The notes: a model not told the origin generated them from the sequence alone. Positions 7,449 to 16,370 are shown, counted from the first letter of the stretch. The stretch is 64,000 nt of DNA from Paraburkholderia atlantica (GCF_009362785.1 NZ_WHNQ01000017.1:62001-126000); one strand, 5' to 3'. A program made the numbers and translations.

Positions 7449-9172
7449 TGCACGCCTCCGTGTGCATCGTTCGCCGTTGCGCCGCCGACGGCCGTCGCGA
7501 ACGGCGCCTGCGCGTGCGCGAAGTCGCCCGCGCGGCGGAAATCGTCGAGATCGTTGACGCCGCGCCAGTGGCCGTGCACGTATTGCACCTCGATCGACTC
7601 GCCCGCTTCGATCAGCGCGTTCAGCAGCGCGGGCATGTCGAGCGACGCGAAATCGTCGCGCGTCTGCAACTCGCGCATCACCGCTTGCAGGCGTTCAAGG
7701 CCTGCGCCGCGCACGTTCAGCAGACCCACCCAGCGGCCATGCGGCACCTGCGCGGCGCTCGCCGCCGACGACTGCTCCTGCCCGCTCGCGACATGCCGCA
7801 GCACGATCTTGTTGCCGAACAGACCACGGTCGTCGGCGGCCGAGCACCACGCGAAATCGCGCACGCTCGCGTTCTCCGTATCGGTCAGCGACGAATCGAC
7901 GACCACGCTGAAGGCGGCCTCGCTTTCCACCAGATCGCGCAGGATGTAGCTGCGAAACAGCAGGTCGCCGTACGAAACGACGGTGTCGCCGGTCAGTTTA
8001 TCGAGTGCGCATGCGAGCGACGCGAGCTCGCCGGTCTGCGCGTGCTGCTCGTTGACGACGAGGCGGATGCCCGCGGTATCGATCGCGTCGGCCCGGTAGC
8101 CGCCGACCACGGTGATGTCGTTGACGCCCTGCTTCTTGAACGCATCGACGAGCCAGCGCAGCAGCGGTTTGCCGGCGATCGGCAGCATCACCTTCGGACG
8201 GTCCTCGGTCACCGCTTCAAGGCCCTTGCCGCGGCTCGCGGCGAGCACGACGGCCGAGCAGGCTGCGCGACCGCCCGACAGATAGCGGTCTTCGGCCTCC
8301 GAATATTCGTCGGCGTCCTGCAAACGGAAGATTTCGTTGACCGCCGCGATGCTGTCCTCGACGTTGACGAGGGTCTCGCTCGCATGGATTTCCTTCGCGA
8401 CGGCCTGCATCGCCGAGGTCGCCGCGCGGATCAGATGGTTTGCCCAGATCACGGTGCTGATGCCCGCTTCGCGGAACACCTCGGTCGGCGTGCTGTAGTA
8501 CTTGGTCGGCACGATCACGAGCGGCGCGCGGCCGGCCCATTCGCGCGCGAATTCGAGAATCTCGTCGGGACGCGACAGCTTGCTGTGAATCAGGATCGCA
8601 TCCGCGCCGGCCCGTCGATACGCTTCCGCCCGGCGCAGCGCTTCGTCCATGCCCCAGCCCGCGATCAGCGCCTCGACACGCGCGACGATCGAGAAATGCT
8701 CGTCGTTCTGCGAGTCCTTGCCGGCCTTGATCTTGCCGCAGAATTCGTCGATATCGGCAAGCGGCTGCGCCTCGCCATTGATGAAGCTGTTGGTCTTCGG
8801 AAACTGCTTGTCCTCGATGCACACGCCCGCGATACCGCGCTGTTCGAGCTTGCGCACGAGGCGGCGCACATTGTTGAAGTTGCCGTAGCCGGTGTCGCCG
8901 TCGAGCAGGATCGGCAGATCGCTCGCGTCGGCCATGAATTCGAGCGTATCGACCACCTGCGTCCAGCTCGCCTCGTTGTTGTCGCGTACGCCGAACTGCG
9001 CGGAGATCGCAAGACCCGAGCCCCATATCGCCTTGAACCCAGCTTCGCGAACGATGCGCGCGGACAGGCCGTTATGCGCCTCCATCATGAATTCGAGTTC
9101 ACTGCTGACGAGCATCTGGCGCAGGCGCGCGCTGCGGGACTGGGAAACGAAAGCGGGTTCGCGTGCATTCAT
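7445..9172 (-). CDS. pepM: Phosphoenolpyruvate mutase fused to nucleotidyltransferase (PepM-PntC type)
   Basis: This is a 575-residue two-domain protein. Residues 15-295 form a PEP-mutase/isocitrate-lyase barrel with the diagnostic EDKQFPKTNS at 120-129 and DGDTGYGN at 91-98. From about residue 305 a sugar-nucleotidyltransferase-like domain begins with VVLAASRGKGL and TEDRPKVMLPIAGKP. The first domain rearranges PEP to phosphonopyruvate, forming the C-P bond. The second resembles CTP:2-aminoethylphosphonate cytidylyltransferases (PntC), which make CMP-AEP for attachment to glycans or lipids. The start is set by AGGAG nine bases before the ATG. It is the first gene of the operon, preceded by a long AT-richer leader region. 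Confidence 0.95.
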   Translation of the reverse strand: MNAREPAFVSQSRSARLRQMLVSSELEFMMEAHNGLSARIVREAGFKAIWGSGLAISAQFGVRDNNEASWTQVVDTLEFMADASDLPILLDGDTGYGNFNNVRRLVRKLEQRGIAGVCIEDKQFPKTNSFINGEAQPLADIDEFCGKIKAGKDSQNDEHFSIVARVEALIAGWGMDEALRRAEAYRRAGADAILIHSKLSRPDEILEFAREWAGRAPLVIVPTKYYSTPTEVFREAGISTVIWANHLIRAATSAMQAVAKEIHASETLVNVEDSIAAVNEIFRLQDADEYSEAEDRYLSGGRAACSAVVLAASRGKGLEAVTEDRPKVMLPIAGKPLLRWLVDAFKKQGVNDITVVGGYRADAIDTAGIRLVVNEQHAQTGELASLACALDKLTGDTVVSYGDLLFRSYILRDLVESEAAFSVVVDSSLTDTENASVRDFAWCSAADDRGLFGNKIVLRHVASGQEQSSAASAAQVPHGRWVGLLNVRGAGLERLQAVMRELQTRDDFASLDMPALLNALIEAGESIEVQYVHGHWRGVNDLDDFRRAGDFAHAQAPFATAVGGATANDAHGGVQ

Positions 9173-9723
9173 TCTTCGGGACTCCTGGTGGCGGGCTGAT
9201 TGACGTTCTTCTACGCCCGGCTGGCAATCGGAAAAGGGCGACTATAGCGGAATTTCTTATGGCGAGTCTTTTGAAAGTCTCAGCGATTTTTCGTGGTTGC
9301 GCTTAAGTGGAAAAATGTGTCGTTTTTTGCATCCATCACCATTTGATGGGATTTCTGCATTTGATTGGCGTTTTGTGGAATGTTGATGCGATCCTTGCTG
9401 GATCGGGCTCGGCAGATTATCCGGAGCTTAGCGCTGGCCGTTTTTATGTCGATTTTCGTGCGCAGTTTTCAATCGCTTGCGCTTTACCGAAGATCGCCAG
9501 TTAATTCAGATTCCAGAATAACGCGCAAATGTCTTTTTCGAATTGCGCACGCATCGGCGCCGCTAAAACGCTGAATAAATCCACTTATTAATCAGACGAA
9601 TAGCGATGTAAAACAGCGGGTTTCCCCTGCCTCGATCAACGTCATCTCGCGCCGTTAACACAGCGAGCGGCATAGACCGCGATTCACTAGACCCTACTGG
9701 CCAAAAAGTACATTCCCCTCGCT
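9173..9723. other. Long AT-richer intergenic region
   Basis: This 551-bp gap separates the divergent phosphonate operon and chemoreceptor gene. It is visibly richer in A and T than its surroundings, above all from 9240 to 9600. Short frames such as 9307-9504 lack a ribosome site and any recognisable domain. It presumably carries promoters for both sides. No clean palindrome or terminator was seen. Confidence 0.5.
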
Positions 9724-11265
9724 ATGACTCTGAACCGAAAACTAACGTCGATGATCGCCGTGCTGTGGGTTGGCCTGATCCTGATCGGCGCGTTCGGCGC
9801 GTGGCAGAACCGCGCGTCGATGATCTCGGACCGACGCGAGCAATTGCGCTCGCTGATCGAAGAGGCGAACCACGTCACCGCCCATTACTACGCGCTCGCG
9901 CAGCAGCATGCGCTTTCCGAGGACGACGCGAAAAAACAGGCGCTCGCGACGCTCGGCGCGATGCGCTACGGCAAGGACGGCTACCTGTCGATCAACGACT
10001 CGCAGCCGGTCATGCTGATGCATCCGTTCAAGCCCGAGCTGGTCGGCAAGAACCTCGCGCAGTTCACCGATCCGGCCGGCAATCATCTGTTCGTCGATAT
10101 CGTCAACGCGGGCAATCACGACGGCGGCGGCTTCGTCGACTATCTGTGGGCCAAGCCGGGCAGCGAGCAGCCAGTCGCGAAGACCAGCTACTCGATGCAC
10201 TTCGCGCCATGGGACATGTACCTCGTGACCGGCATGTACATGGACGACGTGCAAAGCGCGTTCTACCGCAACCTGCTGCGCTGGCTCGCGATCACGGTCG
10301 CGCTCGGCGCGCTCTCCACGGCCGTGATGCTGGTCGTGCTGCGCAGCATCCGCCGCTCGCTCGGCGGCGAGCTCGAAGCGGCGGTCAAGCATGCGCGGCT
10401 GATGGCGCAAGGCAATCTCGCGACGCCGGTGCCGATCGCTCCGCACGACAACGGTAGCCTGCTGCACGCGCTGCGCACGATGCAGGCGGGACTCGTCGAA
10501 ACGGTCTCGCGCGTGCGCCAGGGCACCGAGAACATCAACGTCGGCGCTAACGAGATTGCCGCGGGCAACACCGACCTGTCGCAGCGCACCGAGGAGCAGG
10601 CTGCGGCACTCGTGCAAACCGCGTCGAGCATGGATCAGATGACGGTCAACGTGAAGCAGAACGCGGACAGCGCGAGCCAGGCCGCGCAACTCGCGAGCGA
10701 CGCCGCGAACGTCGCGACGCGCGGCAGCCGCGTGGTCGACGACGTGGTGCGCACGATGGGCGAGATCACCGCGAGCTCGCGGCAGATCGGCGACATCATC
10801 GGCGTGATCGACGGCATTGCGTTCCAAACCAACATCCTCGCGCTGAACGCGGCCGTCGAGGCGGCCCGCGCCGGCGAACAGGGTCGCGGCTTCGCGGTGG
10901 TCGCGGCCGAAGTGCGCAGCCTCGCGCAGCGCTCGGCGACGGCCGCCAAGGAGATCAAGGCGCTGATCGAAACCTCGACCGATACCGTCGAGACCGGCGC
11001 GTCGCTGGTCGCCAACGCGGGCGCGACGATGGGCGAGATCGTGCAGTCGGTACGACGCGTCAACGAGATCCTCGAAGAAATCAGCCACGCGTCGCGCGAG
11101 CAGAGCGCGGGCATCGAGCAGGTCAATCGCGCGGTCGGCGAGATGGATCAGGTCACGCAGCAGAATGCGGCGCTGGTCGAAGAGGCCGCGGCCGCCGCGC
11201 ATTCGCTGAAGGACCAGGTCGGCGTGTTGCGCGACGCGATTGCGAGTTTCGCGTTGCCGGCTTGA
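9724..11265 (+). CDS. Methyl-accepting chemotaxis protein with single Cache sensor
   Basis: The 513-residue receptor has a first membrane helix at residues 8-26 and a periplasmic domain at about 30-184. That domain contains GKDGYLSINDSQPVMLMHP and FVDYLWAKPG, typical of single Cache_2 sensors. A second helix follows at 185-206, then a HAMP linker and the cytoplasmic signalling coiled coil with the conserved tip GIAFQTNILALNAAVEAARA. Members of this family often sense small carboxylates. The C-terminus ends SFALPA without an NWETF-like CheR tether, so it probably relies on other receptors for efficient methylation. It is monocistronic; the ligand cannot be inferred. Confidence 0.93.
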   Translation: MTLNRKLTSMIAVLWVGLILIGAFGAWQNRASMISDRREQLRSLIEEANHVTAHYYALAQQHALSEDDAKKQALATLGAMRYGKDGYLSINDSQPVMLMHPFKPELVGKNLAQFTDPAGNHLFVDIVNAGNHDGGGFVDYLWAKPGSEQPVAKTSYSMHFAPWDMYLVTGMYMDDVQSAFYRNLLRWLAITVALGALSTAVMLVVLRSIRRSLGGELEAAVKHARLMAQGNLATPVPIAPHDNGSLLHALRTMQAGLVETVSRVRQGTENINVGANEIAAGNTDLSQRTEEQAAALVQTASSMDQMTVNVKQNADSASQAAQLASDAANVATRGSRVVDDVVRTMGEITASSRQIGDIIGVIDGIAFQTNILALNAAVEAARAGEQGRGFAVVAAEVRSLAQRSATAAKEIKALIETSTDTVETGASLVANAGATMGEIVQSVRRVNEILEEISHASREQSAGIEQVNRAVGEMDQVTQQNAALVEEAAAAAHSLKDQVGVLRDAIASFALPA

Positions 11266-11306
11266 CGTTCCTGCGCCGCGCCCGCCACGGGCGCGCATAA
11301 AAAGAA

Positions 11307-11330
11307 GGCGCTCCACAGGCAGGGAGCGCC
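11307..11330. repeat. Hairpin after chemoreceptor gene
   Basis: GGCGCTCC and GGAGCGCC form a perfect 8-bp stem with an 8-base loop. An A-rich run (ATAAAAAGAA) precedes it and no T-run follows on the + strand, so the polarity would suit a minus-strand transcript better. No minus-strand gene lies to its right, so it may simply be a 3'-end stem for the chemoreceptor mRNA. Confidence 0.45.
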
Positions 11331-11377
11331 TCATCAACACGCCGCGTCGGAGTCGACGCATCAATCGAACGAATCGG

Positions 11378-11418
11378 CCGCGCGGATTTTCAAGTCCGCG
11401 CGGCTTTTCGTTTTGAGC
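11378..11418 (+). terminator. Intrinsic terminator
   Basis: A perfect 10-bp stem (GCCGCGCGGA / TCCGCGCGGC) with an 8-base loop is followed by TTTTCGTTTT. It lies about 110 bp behind the chemoreceptor stop and 170 bp before the penicillin-binding protein gene, so it isolates the two transcripts. The rest of this 321-bp gap (11266-11586) is AT-richer near 11460-11500 and probably holds the next promoter. Confidence 0.85.
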
Positions 11419-11586
11419 TTCGGCTCGGCTCGCGGCTGCTCCAAAGCAAACGCCGAGTCTTTCACATTTCTCGCATTTGAATTACGTTTTGTTTACACTC
11501 GGCCCAGCGACAGTCCTTGCCGCCAGGCCTCGCGGTTTTGGCGGCCCTGTTCAATCGAAGGTACGTAACGCCCGCTGCCCGCCGCC

Positions 11587-13326
11587 ATGATCCGCCAGAA
11601 AAAACCTCCGTCACCCGATCCCTATGCGTTAGCCGCGAAGAACCCGCTGCTCGATGCGCGACTGCCCGCGTGGCGCTCGAAGTTCATCGTGCTGCTCGTG
11701 TTCGGCGCGTTCGCGACGCTCGCAGCCCGCGCGTTCTGGGTGCAGGTCGTGAATCAGGATTTCTACGTCGACCAGGGGCAGAAGCGCTATCAGCGCCTGC
11801 TCGAACTCGACGCGACGCGCGGCCGGATCGTCGATCGCAATGGTTCGATGCTCGCGGTCAGTCTCGCGACGTTCGAAATCTGGGCTTCGCCGAAGCTCGT
11901 CGACGAAAGCGCGTTCGCGCCGCTCGCGAAGCTGCTCGATCTACCGCCTGCGGAACTGCGCCGGCGTCTGAACGGCGAGCGCAGCTTCGTGCTGCTGAAG
12001 CGCCAGGTCGATGCCGACACCGCCGAACATCTGTCGCGCCTCGGGCTCGCCGGCATCACACAGGTGGCCGACACCAAACGCTTTTATCCGGAAGGCGAGT
12101 CGGCCGCGCACGTGGTCGGCTTTACCGACATCGAGGACAACGGTCAGGAAGGCGTCGAGCTCTCCGCCGACGCGCAACTGCAAGGCGTGCCGGGCCAGCG
12201 CGAGGTGATCCGCGACCGGCTCGGCCGCGTGATCTCGGAGACACGGCCGCTCGTGCCCGCGCGCAACGGCGCGACGATCCAGCTGACGATCGACCGGCGC
12301 ATCCAGCAACTCGCATACACGCAACTCAAAGCCGCGATCGCGGAGCACCGCGCCGAAGCGGGCAGCGTGGTCGTGCTCGATGCGCGCAACGGCGAGATCC
12401 TTGCGCTCGCCAACTACCCGAGCTTCGATCCGAACGATCGCACGCACCTGTCCGGCCGGCAGCTGCGCAACCGCGCGGTGATCGACACGTTCGAGCCGGG
12501 CTCGACGATCAAGCCGCTCGTCGTCGCGCTATCGATCGACGAAGGCAAGGTGCGGCCGCAAAGCATCATCGATACGGCGCCCGGCTGGTATCGGATCGGC
12601 CCGGCCGTGATTCACGACACGTCGAATCATGGCGCGATGACGGTTGCCGAGGCGGTGCAGAAGTCGAGCAATATCGCGCTCGCGAAGCTCGCGCTGAACC
12701 TGCCGGCCGAGACGATCTGGACCAAGTACCAGCAATACGGTCTCGGCATGAAGCCGGAGCTGCCTTTCCCGGGCGTGGCCGCCGGCAAGCTGCGGCCATA
12801 CAACCGCTGGCGCCCGATCGAGCAGGCCACGATGGCGTACGGCTACGGGCTGTCGGTGTCGCTGCTGCAAATCGCGCAGGTCTACACCGCCTATGCCGGC
12901 GACGGCGCGCTGCGGCGCGTGAGCCTGCTGCGCGAGCCGCTCGATGCGGACGACCCGACGTCGTTCGCCGCGCGCAGCGAACCGGTCACGACGCCCGGCA
13001 CCGCGCGCGCGATCCGCAACATGCTCGAAATGGCCACGGGCGAAGGCGGCACCGGCCGCGCCGCGAGCGTGGCGGGCTATCGCGTCGGCGGCAAGACCGG
13101 CACCGCGCGCAAGCAGATCGGCGCGGGCTACGCGCCGAATCGCTACCGCGCGCTGTTCGTCGGCATGGCGCCGATGAGCAATCCGCACCTGATCGTCGCC
13201 GTGATGATCGACGACCCGGCCGGCAAGGCGTTCTATGGCGGTACGGTCGCCGGACCGGTGTTCAGCGGTGTGATGGGCGGCGCGTTGCAACTGCTCGGGG
13301 TGCCGCCGGATGCGGCCGGGGTGTGA
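11587..13326 (+). CDS. Class B penicillin-binding protein (FtsI/PBP2-like transpeptidase)
   Basis: This 579-residue protein has one N-terminal membrane helix at about 33-51, a PBP dimerisation domain, and a periplasmic transpeptidase domain. All three active-site motifs are present: S306-T-I-K309, S360-S-N362 and K503-T-G505. It cross-links peptidoglycan peptides and is a target of β-lactams. The dcw cell-division cluster that normally houses ftsI is not here and the gene stands alone, so this is probably a second FtsI-like enzyme of the kind common in Burkholderiales. Whether it serves division or elongation is not visible. The next gene is convergent. Confidence 0.92.
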   Translation: MIRQKKPPSPDPYALAAKNPLLDARLPAWRSKFIVLLVFGAFATLAARAFWVQVVNQDFYVDQGQKRYQRLLELDATRGRIVDRNGSMLAVSLATFEIWASPKLVDESAFAPLAKLLDLPPAELRRRLNGERSFVLLKRQVDADTAEHLSRLGLAGITQVADTKRFYPEGESAAHVVGFTDIEDNGQEGVELSADAQLQGVPGQREVIRDRLGRVISETRPLVPARNGATIQLTIDRRIQQLAYTQLKAAIAEHRAEAGSVVVLDARNGEILALANYPSFDPNDRTHLSGRQLRNRAVIDTFEPGSTIKPLVVALSIDEGKVRPQSIIDTAPGWYRIGPAVIHDTSNHGAMTVAEAVQKSSNIALAKLALNLPAETIWTKYQQYGLGMKPELPFPGVAAGKLRPYNRWRPIEQATMAYGYGLSVSLLQIAQVYTAYAGDGALRRVSLLREPLDADDPTSFAARSEPVTTPGTARAIRNMLEMATGEGGTGRAASVAGYRVGGKTGTARKQIGAGYAPNRYRALFVGMAPMSNPHLIVAVMIDDPAGKAFYGGTVAGPVFSGVMGGALQLLGVPPDAAGV

Positions 13327-13353
13327 CGCGTAGTCAGCGTTGATGCCGGTCGA

Positions 13354-14469
13354 TCAGCCCTGCTCATCGAGCGCATCGGCCTGCGCCTCGATGCGATTGC
13401 GGCCGTTGCGCTTGGCCTGATACATCGCGCGATCGGCCTCGTCCATCATCGCCTGACCGAGCGACATTGCGTCGGCCGGGCTGCCAGCGACCACGCGTGC
13501 GGCCACGCCGATCGACACCGATAGCGCAATGCGCTCGCCGTGCTCGTCACGCACGTCGAGATTCTCGACCGCCAGCCGCACGCGCTCGGCGACCGTTAGC
13601 GCGTCGCTGCGATCGCCTTGCAGCAGCGCGGCGAATTCCTCGCCGCCATAGCGCGCGACGGTGTCGCCAAGCCGCACCTGCTGTCGCACGCAGGCCGCCA
13701 CCGCCGCGAGCGCGCGGTCGCCGATCTGATGGCCGTGGCTATCGTTGATGCTTTTGAAACCGTCGATATCGATGAACAGACACGCGACCGGCGCGCGATA
13801 ACGGACCGCCCGCATCAACTCCTCGCGCAGCCGCTCGTCGAAATAGCGGCGATTCGCGAGGCCGGTCAGCGAATCGGTCGTGCCGAGCTGCTTGAGCCGC
13901 TCGCGATGCGCGACGTTGTCGAGACTCGCGGTCACGATGCTGGCGAAGCGCTCGAGGATGTCGGTGGCCATGCCCGCGCCGAAGCGCGTTGGGTCGTCGC
14001 TGCCGAGGCATAGATAACCGCTGACGCCCTTGCCCGCGGCGAGCGGCAGCAGAATCGCGCTGGCCGGCACATGGGCCGGCACGGCGCCGAAGAATGCGCG
14101 GCGCGCGTCGTCGGCGAGTTCGGCGGGGCGGCCGAGCCACGGCCGATCGTCCTCGCACAAAGACCGCGCGATGAGACCGCCCTCGCGCGAGGTCTTTAGC
14201 TGCGCATGCTCGAGCGCGTGCAGGTTGTCCGGCTCGAGCAGTTCGAGCAGCATCGGCGCACGGTCGTCGAGCCACAGCACCACGTTCGCGAGAGCGAACT
14301 CCCGCGGCAGATGGCTGAACAATGTATCGAGAAACGACGCGAAATCCTGCGCGCCGATCAAACGCAACTCGACGTTCTGGAAGCGCCGCAACGTGCGCTC
14401 GTTGTGCTGCACGGTGTCGACGAGCGAGCGAAGGCGCTCGGAAAGCGGCGTTTGGGCGAGTTTCGTCAC
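13354..14469 (-). CDS. Diguanylate cyclase with N-terminal DUF484/GAF-like domain
   Basis: The 371-residue protein ends in a GGDEF domain with an intact GGEEF active site at 275-279 and an inhibitory RxxD site (RLGD, 266-269) exactly five residues before it. It should therefore make cyclic di-GMP under product inhibition. Residues 15-185 (RRFQNVELRLIGAQDFASF onward) look like a DUF484/GAF-type sensor domain. No membrane segment is seen, so it is soluble. The gene is alone, convergent with the penicillin-binding protein. The sensed signal is unknown. Confidence 0.92.
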   Translation of the reverse strand: MTKLAQTPLSERLRSLVDTVQHNERTLRRFQNVELRLIGAQDFASFLDTLFSHLPREFALANVVLWLDDRAPMLLELLEPDNLHALEHAQLKTSREGGLIARSLCEDDRPWLGRPAELADDARRAFFGAVPAHVPASAILLPLAAGKGVSGYLCLGSDDPTRFGAGMATDILERFASIVTASLDNVAHRERLKQLGTTDSLTGLANRRYFDERLREELMRAVRYRAPVACLFIDIDGFKSINDSHGHQIGDRALAAVAACVRQQVRLGDTVARYGGEEFAALLQGDRSDALTVAERVRLAVENLDVRDEHGERIALSVSIGVAARVVAGSPADAMSLGQAMMDEADRAMYQAKRNGRNRIEAQADALDEQG

Positions 14470-14813
14470 GGTATCAGCAAGGCGGCCCTGAAGGCGAACG
14501 GGGTCGACGCCCCAACTCTACTGATAACGGCCGATCCGCCGGGGTCTTGAGGGCAGGCTCTCGACGCTTCGGCCGGCACGCGAGCGTGCGCGTCTACTGT
14601 TGTCAACGCTCGCTTGCATTCGCTTGCACTCGCTTACACGCTGCGAGATCCGTTTGCGTAATGATTGCCGTTCTTAAGTTTCGCTTAATTGTTCGCTGCA
14701 AGTATGTACTTCATCCCCTGTTGAGCCGCCAGAACATCGGCGGCGTTTTTTCTTGAAGGGTGCCAAAAACGCGGCCGAGAATGGTCCCGCGCACAAGAAG
14801 AAGGAGGTAAATC
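14470..14813. other. Intergenic region with an unassigned terminator
   Basis: This 344-bp gap separates the divergent diguanylate cyclase and small DUF gene. It contains a good rightward intrinsic terminator (14725-14755) although no rightward gene precedes it, plus a small GC hairpin near 14497-14513. A small RNA or a leader with premature termination would explain this. Confidence 0.45.
14725..14755 (+). terminator. Rho-independent terminator without an obvious gene
   Basis: A GCCGCC / GGCGGC stem with an 8-base loop is followed by GTTTTTTCTTG. It points rightward, 59 bp before the small gene at 14814, while the nearest upstream gene runs leftward. It may end a small RNA from 14500-14755 or attenuate the 14814 gene. 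Confidence 0.65.
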
Positions 14814-15068
14814 ATGGTTGAAGAGATGGTAGTCGAACACCTGCGTGCGATGCCCGGCCATCAATGGACTCGCCAGATTCATTCCTGCAAGGTCTCCGAT
14901 CCGCTGCAACAGCCTTGGGGCCGTTCATACCGGCTCGTCGAATGGACGATGAAGCACGAGCCCGAATCGAGCCGTCGCGTCGTTCCCGCCGAAAGTACTC
15001 CACTCGAAATCGCCCAGGCCGTGGTCTCTCATGTACCGGGCCGGCGCTTCTGTCAGCAGGCTGATTGA
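14814..15068 (+). CDS. Conserved-looking small protein of unknown function (84 aa)
   Basis: An almost ideal ribosome site (AGAAGGAGGTAAATC) directly precedes the ATG, so this is very likely a translated gene. The 84-residue product has no signal peptide or membrane helix. It contains WTRQIHSCKVSDPLQQPWG and RLVEWTMKHEP, with many charged and aromatic residues and a C-terminal FCQQAD. I do not recognise a named family. It is convergent with the DsbA-like isomerase gene, 16 bp away. An upstream terminator at 14725-14755 may limit its transcription. Confidence 0.72.
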   Translation: MVEEMVVEHLRAMPGHQWTRQIHSCKVSDPLQQPWGRSYRLVEWTMKHEPESSRRVVPAESTPLEIAQAVVSHVPGRRFCQQAD

Positions 15069-15084
15069 GCGCTCCGTTCGACGT

Positions 15085-15714
15085 TCAATGGCGCGCCGCG
15101 ATCGCGTCGCAGTAGTCGAACGCGTCCTCCAGCCTGTCATTTCCCCAGAACATCTCACCGGCGACAAAGAACGTCGGCGCACCGAAGATCCCCTTGCTGA
15201 TGGCCAGTTCGGTCTGTTCGCGCAAGCGGAGCTTGTTTGCGTCGCTTTGCGCGGCGTCGATCACGCTCTGCACCGGTAAGCCAAGCGAGTCGAGCGCTGC
15301 GCGGACGACATCGATCGAGCCGATATCGCGGTCGTCGACGAAATTCAACTGCATGATCTTGCGGCACCAGGCACCGATCCACGGCTCGTTCGCACCTAGC
15401 AGCGCGACGCGCATCGCGAGAACCGCCGCACGCGGAAACGTGCTGGGACGCGTGAGCGCAATGCCGTATTTGCGGCATTGACGCTCCATGTCTTTCCACA
15501 CATACGCGCCTTTTTCTTTCTGCAATACGAAGGGCGAATTGTCGAAACCGAGCTGGCGAAATACCGGACCAAGCAGGAAGGGCCGCCAGACGATCGTCAC
15601 GTTGCGCGCGGCCCCCAACGCTTCGATCCGCATCATGCTCAGATAGCTGTAGTTGCTGCCGAAGTCGAACCAGAACTCGATCGCGCGCGTCGTCGAGTTT
15701 GGGTTTTCATTCAT
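15085..15714 (-). CDS. 2-hydroxychromene-2-carboxylate isomerase / DsbA-like GST-kappa protein
   Basis: This 209-residue protein has a thioredoxin fold. It opens EFWFDFGSNYSYLSM, where a Ser replaces the DsbA cysteines, as in glutathione-dependent 2-hydroxychromene-2-carboxylate isomerases. The later IFGAPTFFVAGEMFWGNDR contains the cis-Pro segment. Family members act in naphthalene-type aromatic degradation or as general glutathione isomerases, but no aromatic ring-cleavage genes lie nearby. The ATG at 15714 has AGGAG six bases upstream. It follows the LysE gene by 29 bp and is probably co-transcribed with it. Confidence 0.85.
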   Translation of the reverse strand: MNENPNSTTRAIEFWFDFGSNYSYLSMMRIEALGAARNVTIVWRPFLLGPVFRQLGFDNSPFVLQKEKGAYVWKDMERQCRKYGIALTRPSTFPRAAVLAMRVALLGANEPWIGAWCRKIMQLNFVDDRDIGSIDVVRAALDSLGLPVQSVIDAAQSDANKLRLREQTELAISKGIFGAPTFFVAGEMFWGNDRLEDAFDYCDAIAARH

Positions 15715-15743
15715 TGCTGTCTCCTGAACTCGTGCTTCCAGGC

Positions 15744-16370
15744 TCAGCGGGTTTGCACCGCCACGCGCAGGCCGAGCGAAATGAACAGCACGCCGATCAG
15801 CTTGTTCTGCCAGCGCGTCAACCACGTCAAACGCTTCACGAGTTTGCCCAACGGCCGCATCGTCAGAACGATCAGCGTCGTATAAAGCGCGCTCATCGCA
15901 ACGAAAATCAGCCCGAGCGTCGCAAACTGCAGAAACGTCGAGCCATGTTCGGGGCGTACGAATTGCGGCAGAAACGCGAGAAAAAACAGCGCGGTCTTCG
16001 GGTTCAGCACTTCGGCGGGAATCGCCTGCAAGAACGCCTTCGAACCCGACACCGGCGCGACGACAGGCAGATGCGCACTCGCCTGCTTTTCACGCAACGC
16101 GCGAATACCCAGATAGACCAGATACGCGGCACCGACGAATTTCACCGCATTGAAGGCGAGCGCGGACGTCATCAGCAGCGCGGAGAGGCCGACGGCGGCG
16201 CCCAGCGTATGCACGAAATCGCCGGCTGCGATACCGAGACCGGTCAGAATGCCGGCCTTGCGTCCACCGTGCATCGTGCGAGTCAAAACCAGCAGCACGG
16301 CCGGGCCTGGAATCAGAAAAAGCCCGAGCACGACGGCAACGAAAGTCCCCAACGTGGATAGGTCAAGCAT
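15744..16370 (-). CDS. LysE/RhtB family exporter
   Basis: The 208-residue protein is highly hydrophobic, with five to six predicted helices. It shows the LysE/RhtB hallmark near the N-terminus (GLFLIPGPAVLLVL) and the later AYLVYLGIRALRE. Family members export amino acids such as lysine, threonine or homoserine from the cytosol. The start has GGAG five bases before the ATG. It is the first gene of a two-gene unit with the DsbA-like isomerase and is divergent from the YigZ gene. The substrate cannot be told from sequence. A second paralog lies at 18052-18672. Confidence 0.88.
   Translation of the reverse strand: MLDLSTLGTFVAVVLGLFLIPGPAVLLVLTRTMHGGRKAGILTGLGIAAGDFVHTLGAAVGLSALLMTSALAFNAVKFVGAAYLVYLGIRALREKQASAHLPVVAPVSGSKAFLQAIPAEVLNPKTALFFLAFLPQFVRPEHGSTFLQFATLGLIFVAMSALYTTLIVLTMRPLGKLVKRLTWLTRWQNKLIGVLFISLGLRVAVQTR

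Noticed and set aside
7433..9199. Long + strand frame over the PEP mutase gene
   Set aside because: The minus strand encodes a clear PEP mutase fusion; the + frame is a shadow.
9307..9574. Two short frames in the AT-richer gap before the chemoreceptor
   Set aside because: No ribosome site, overlapping frames, no recognisable domain.
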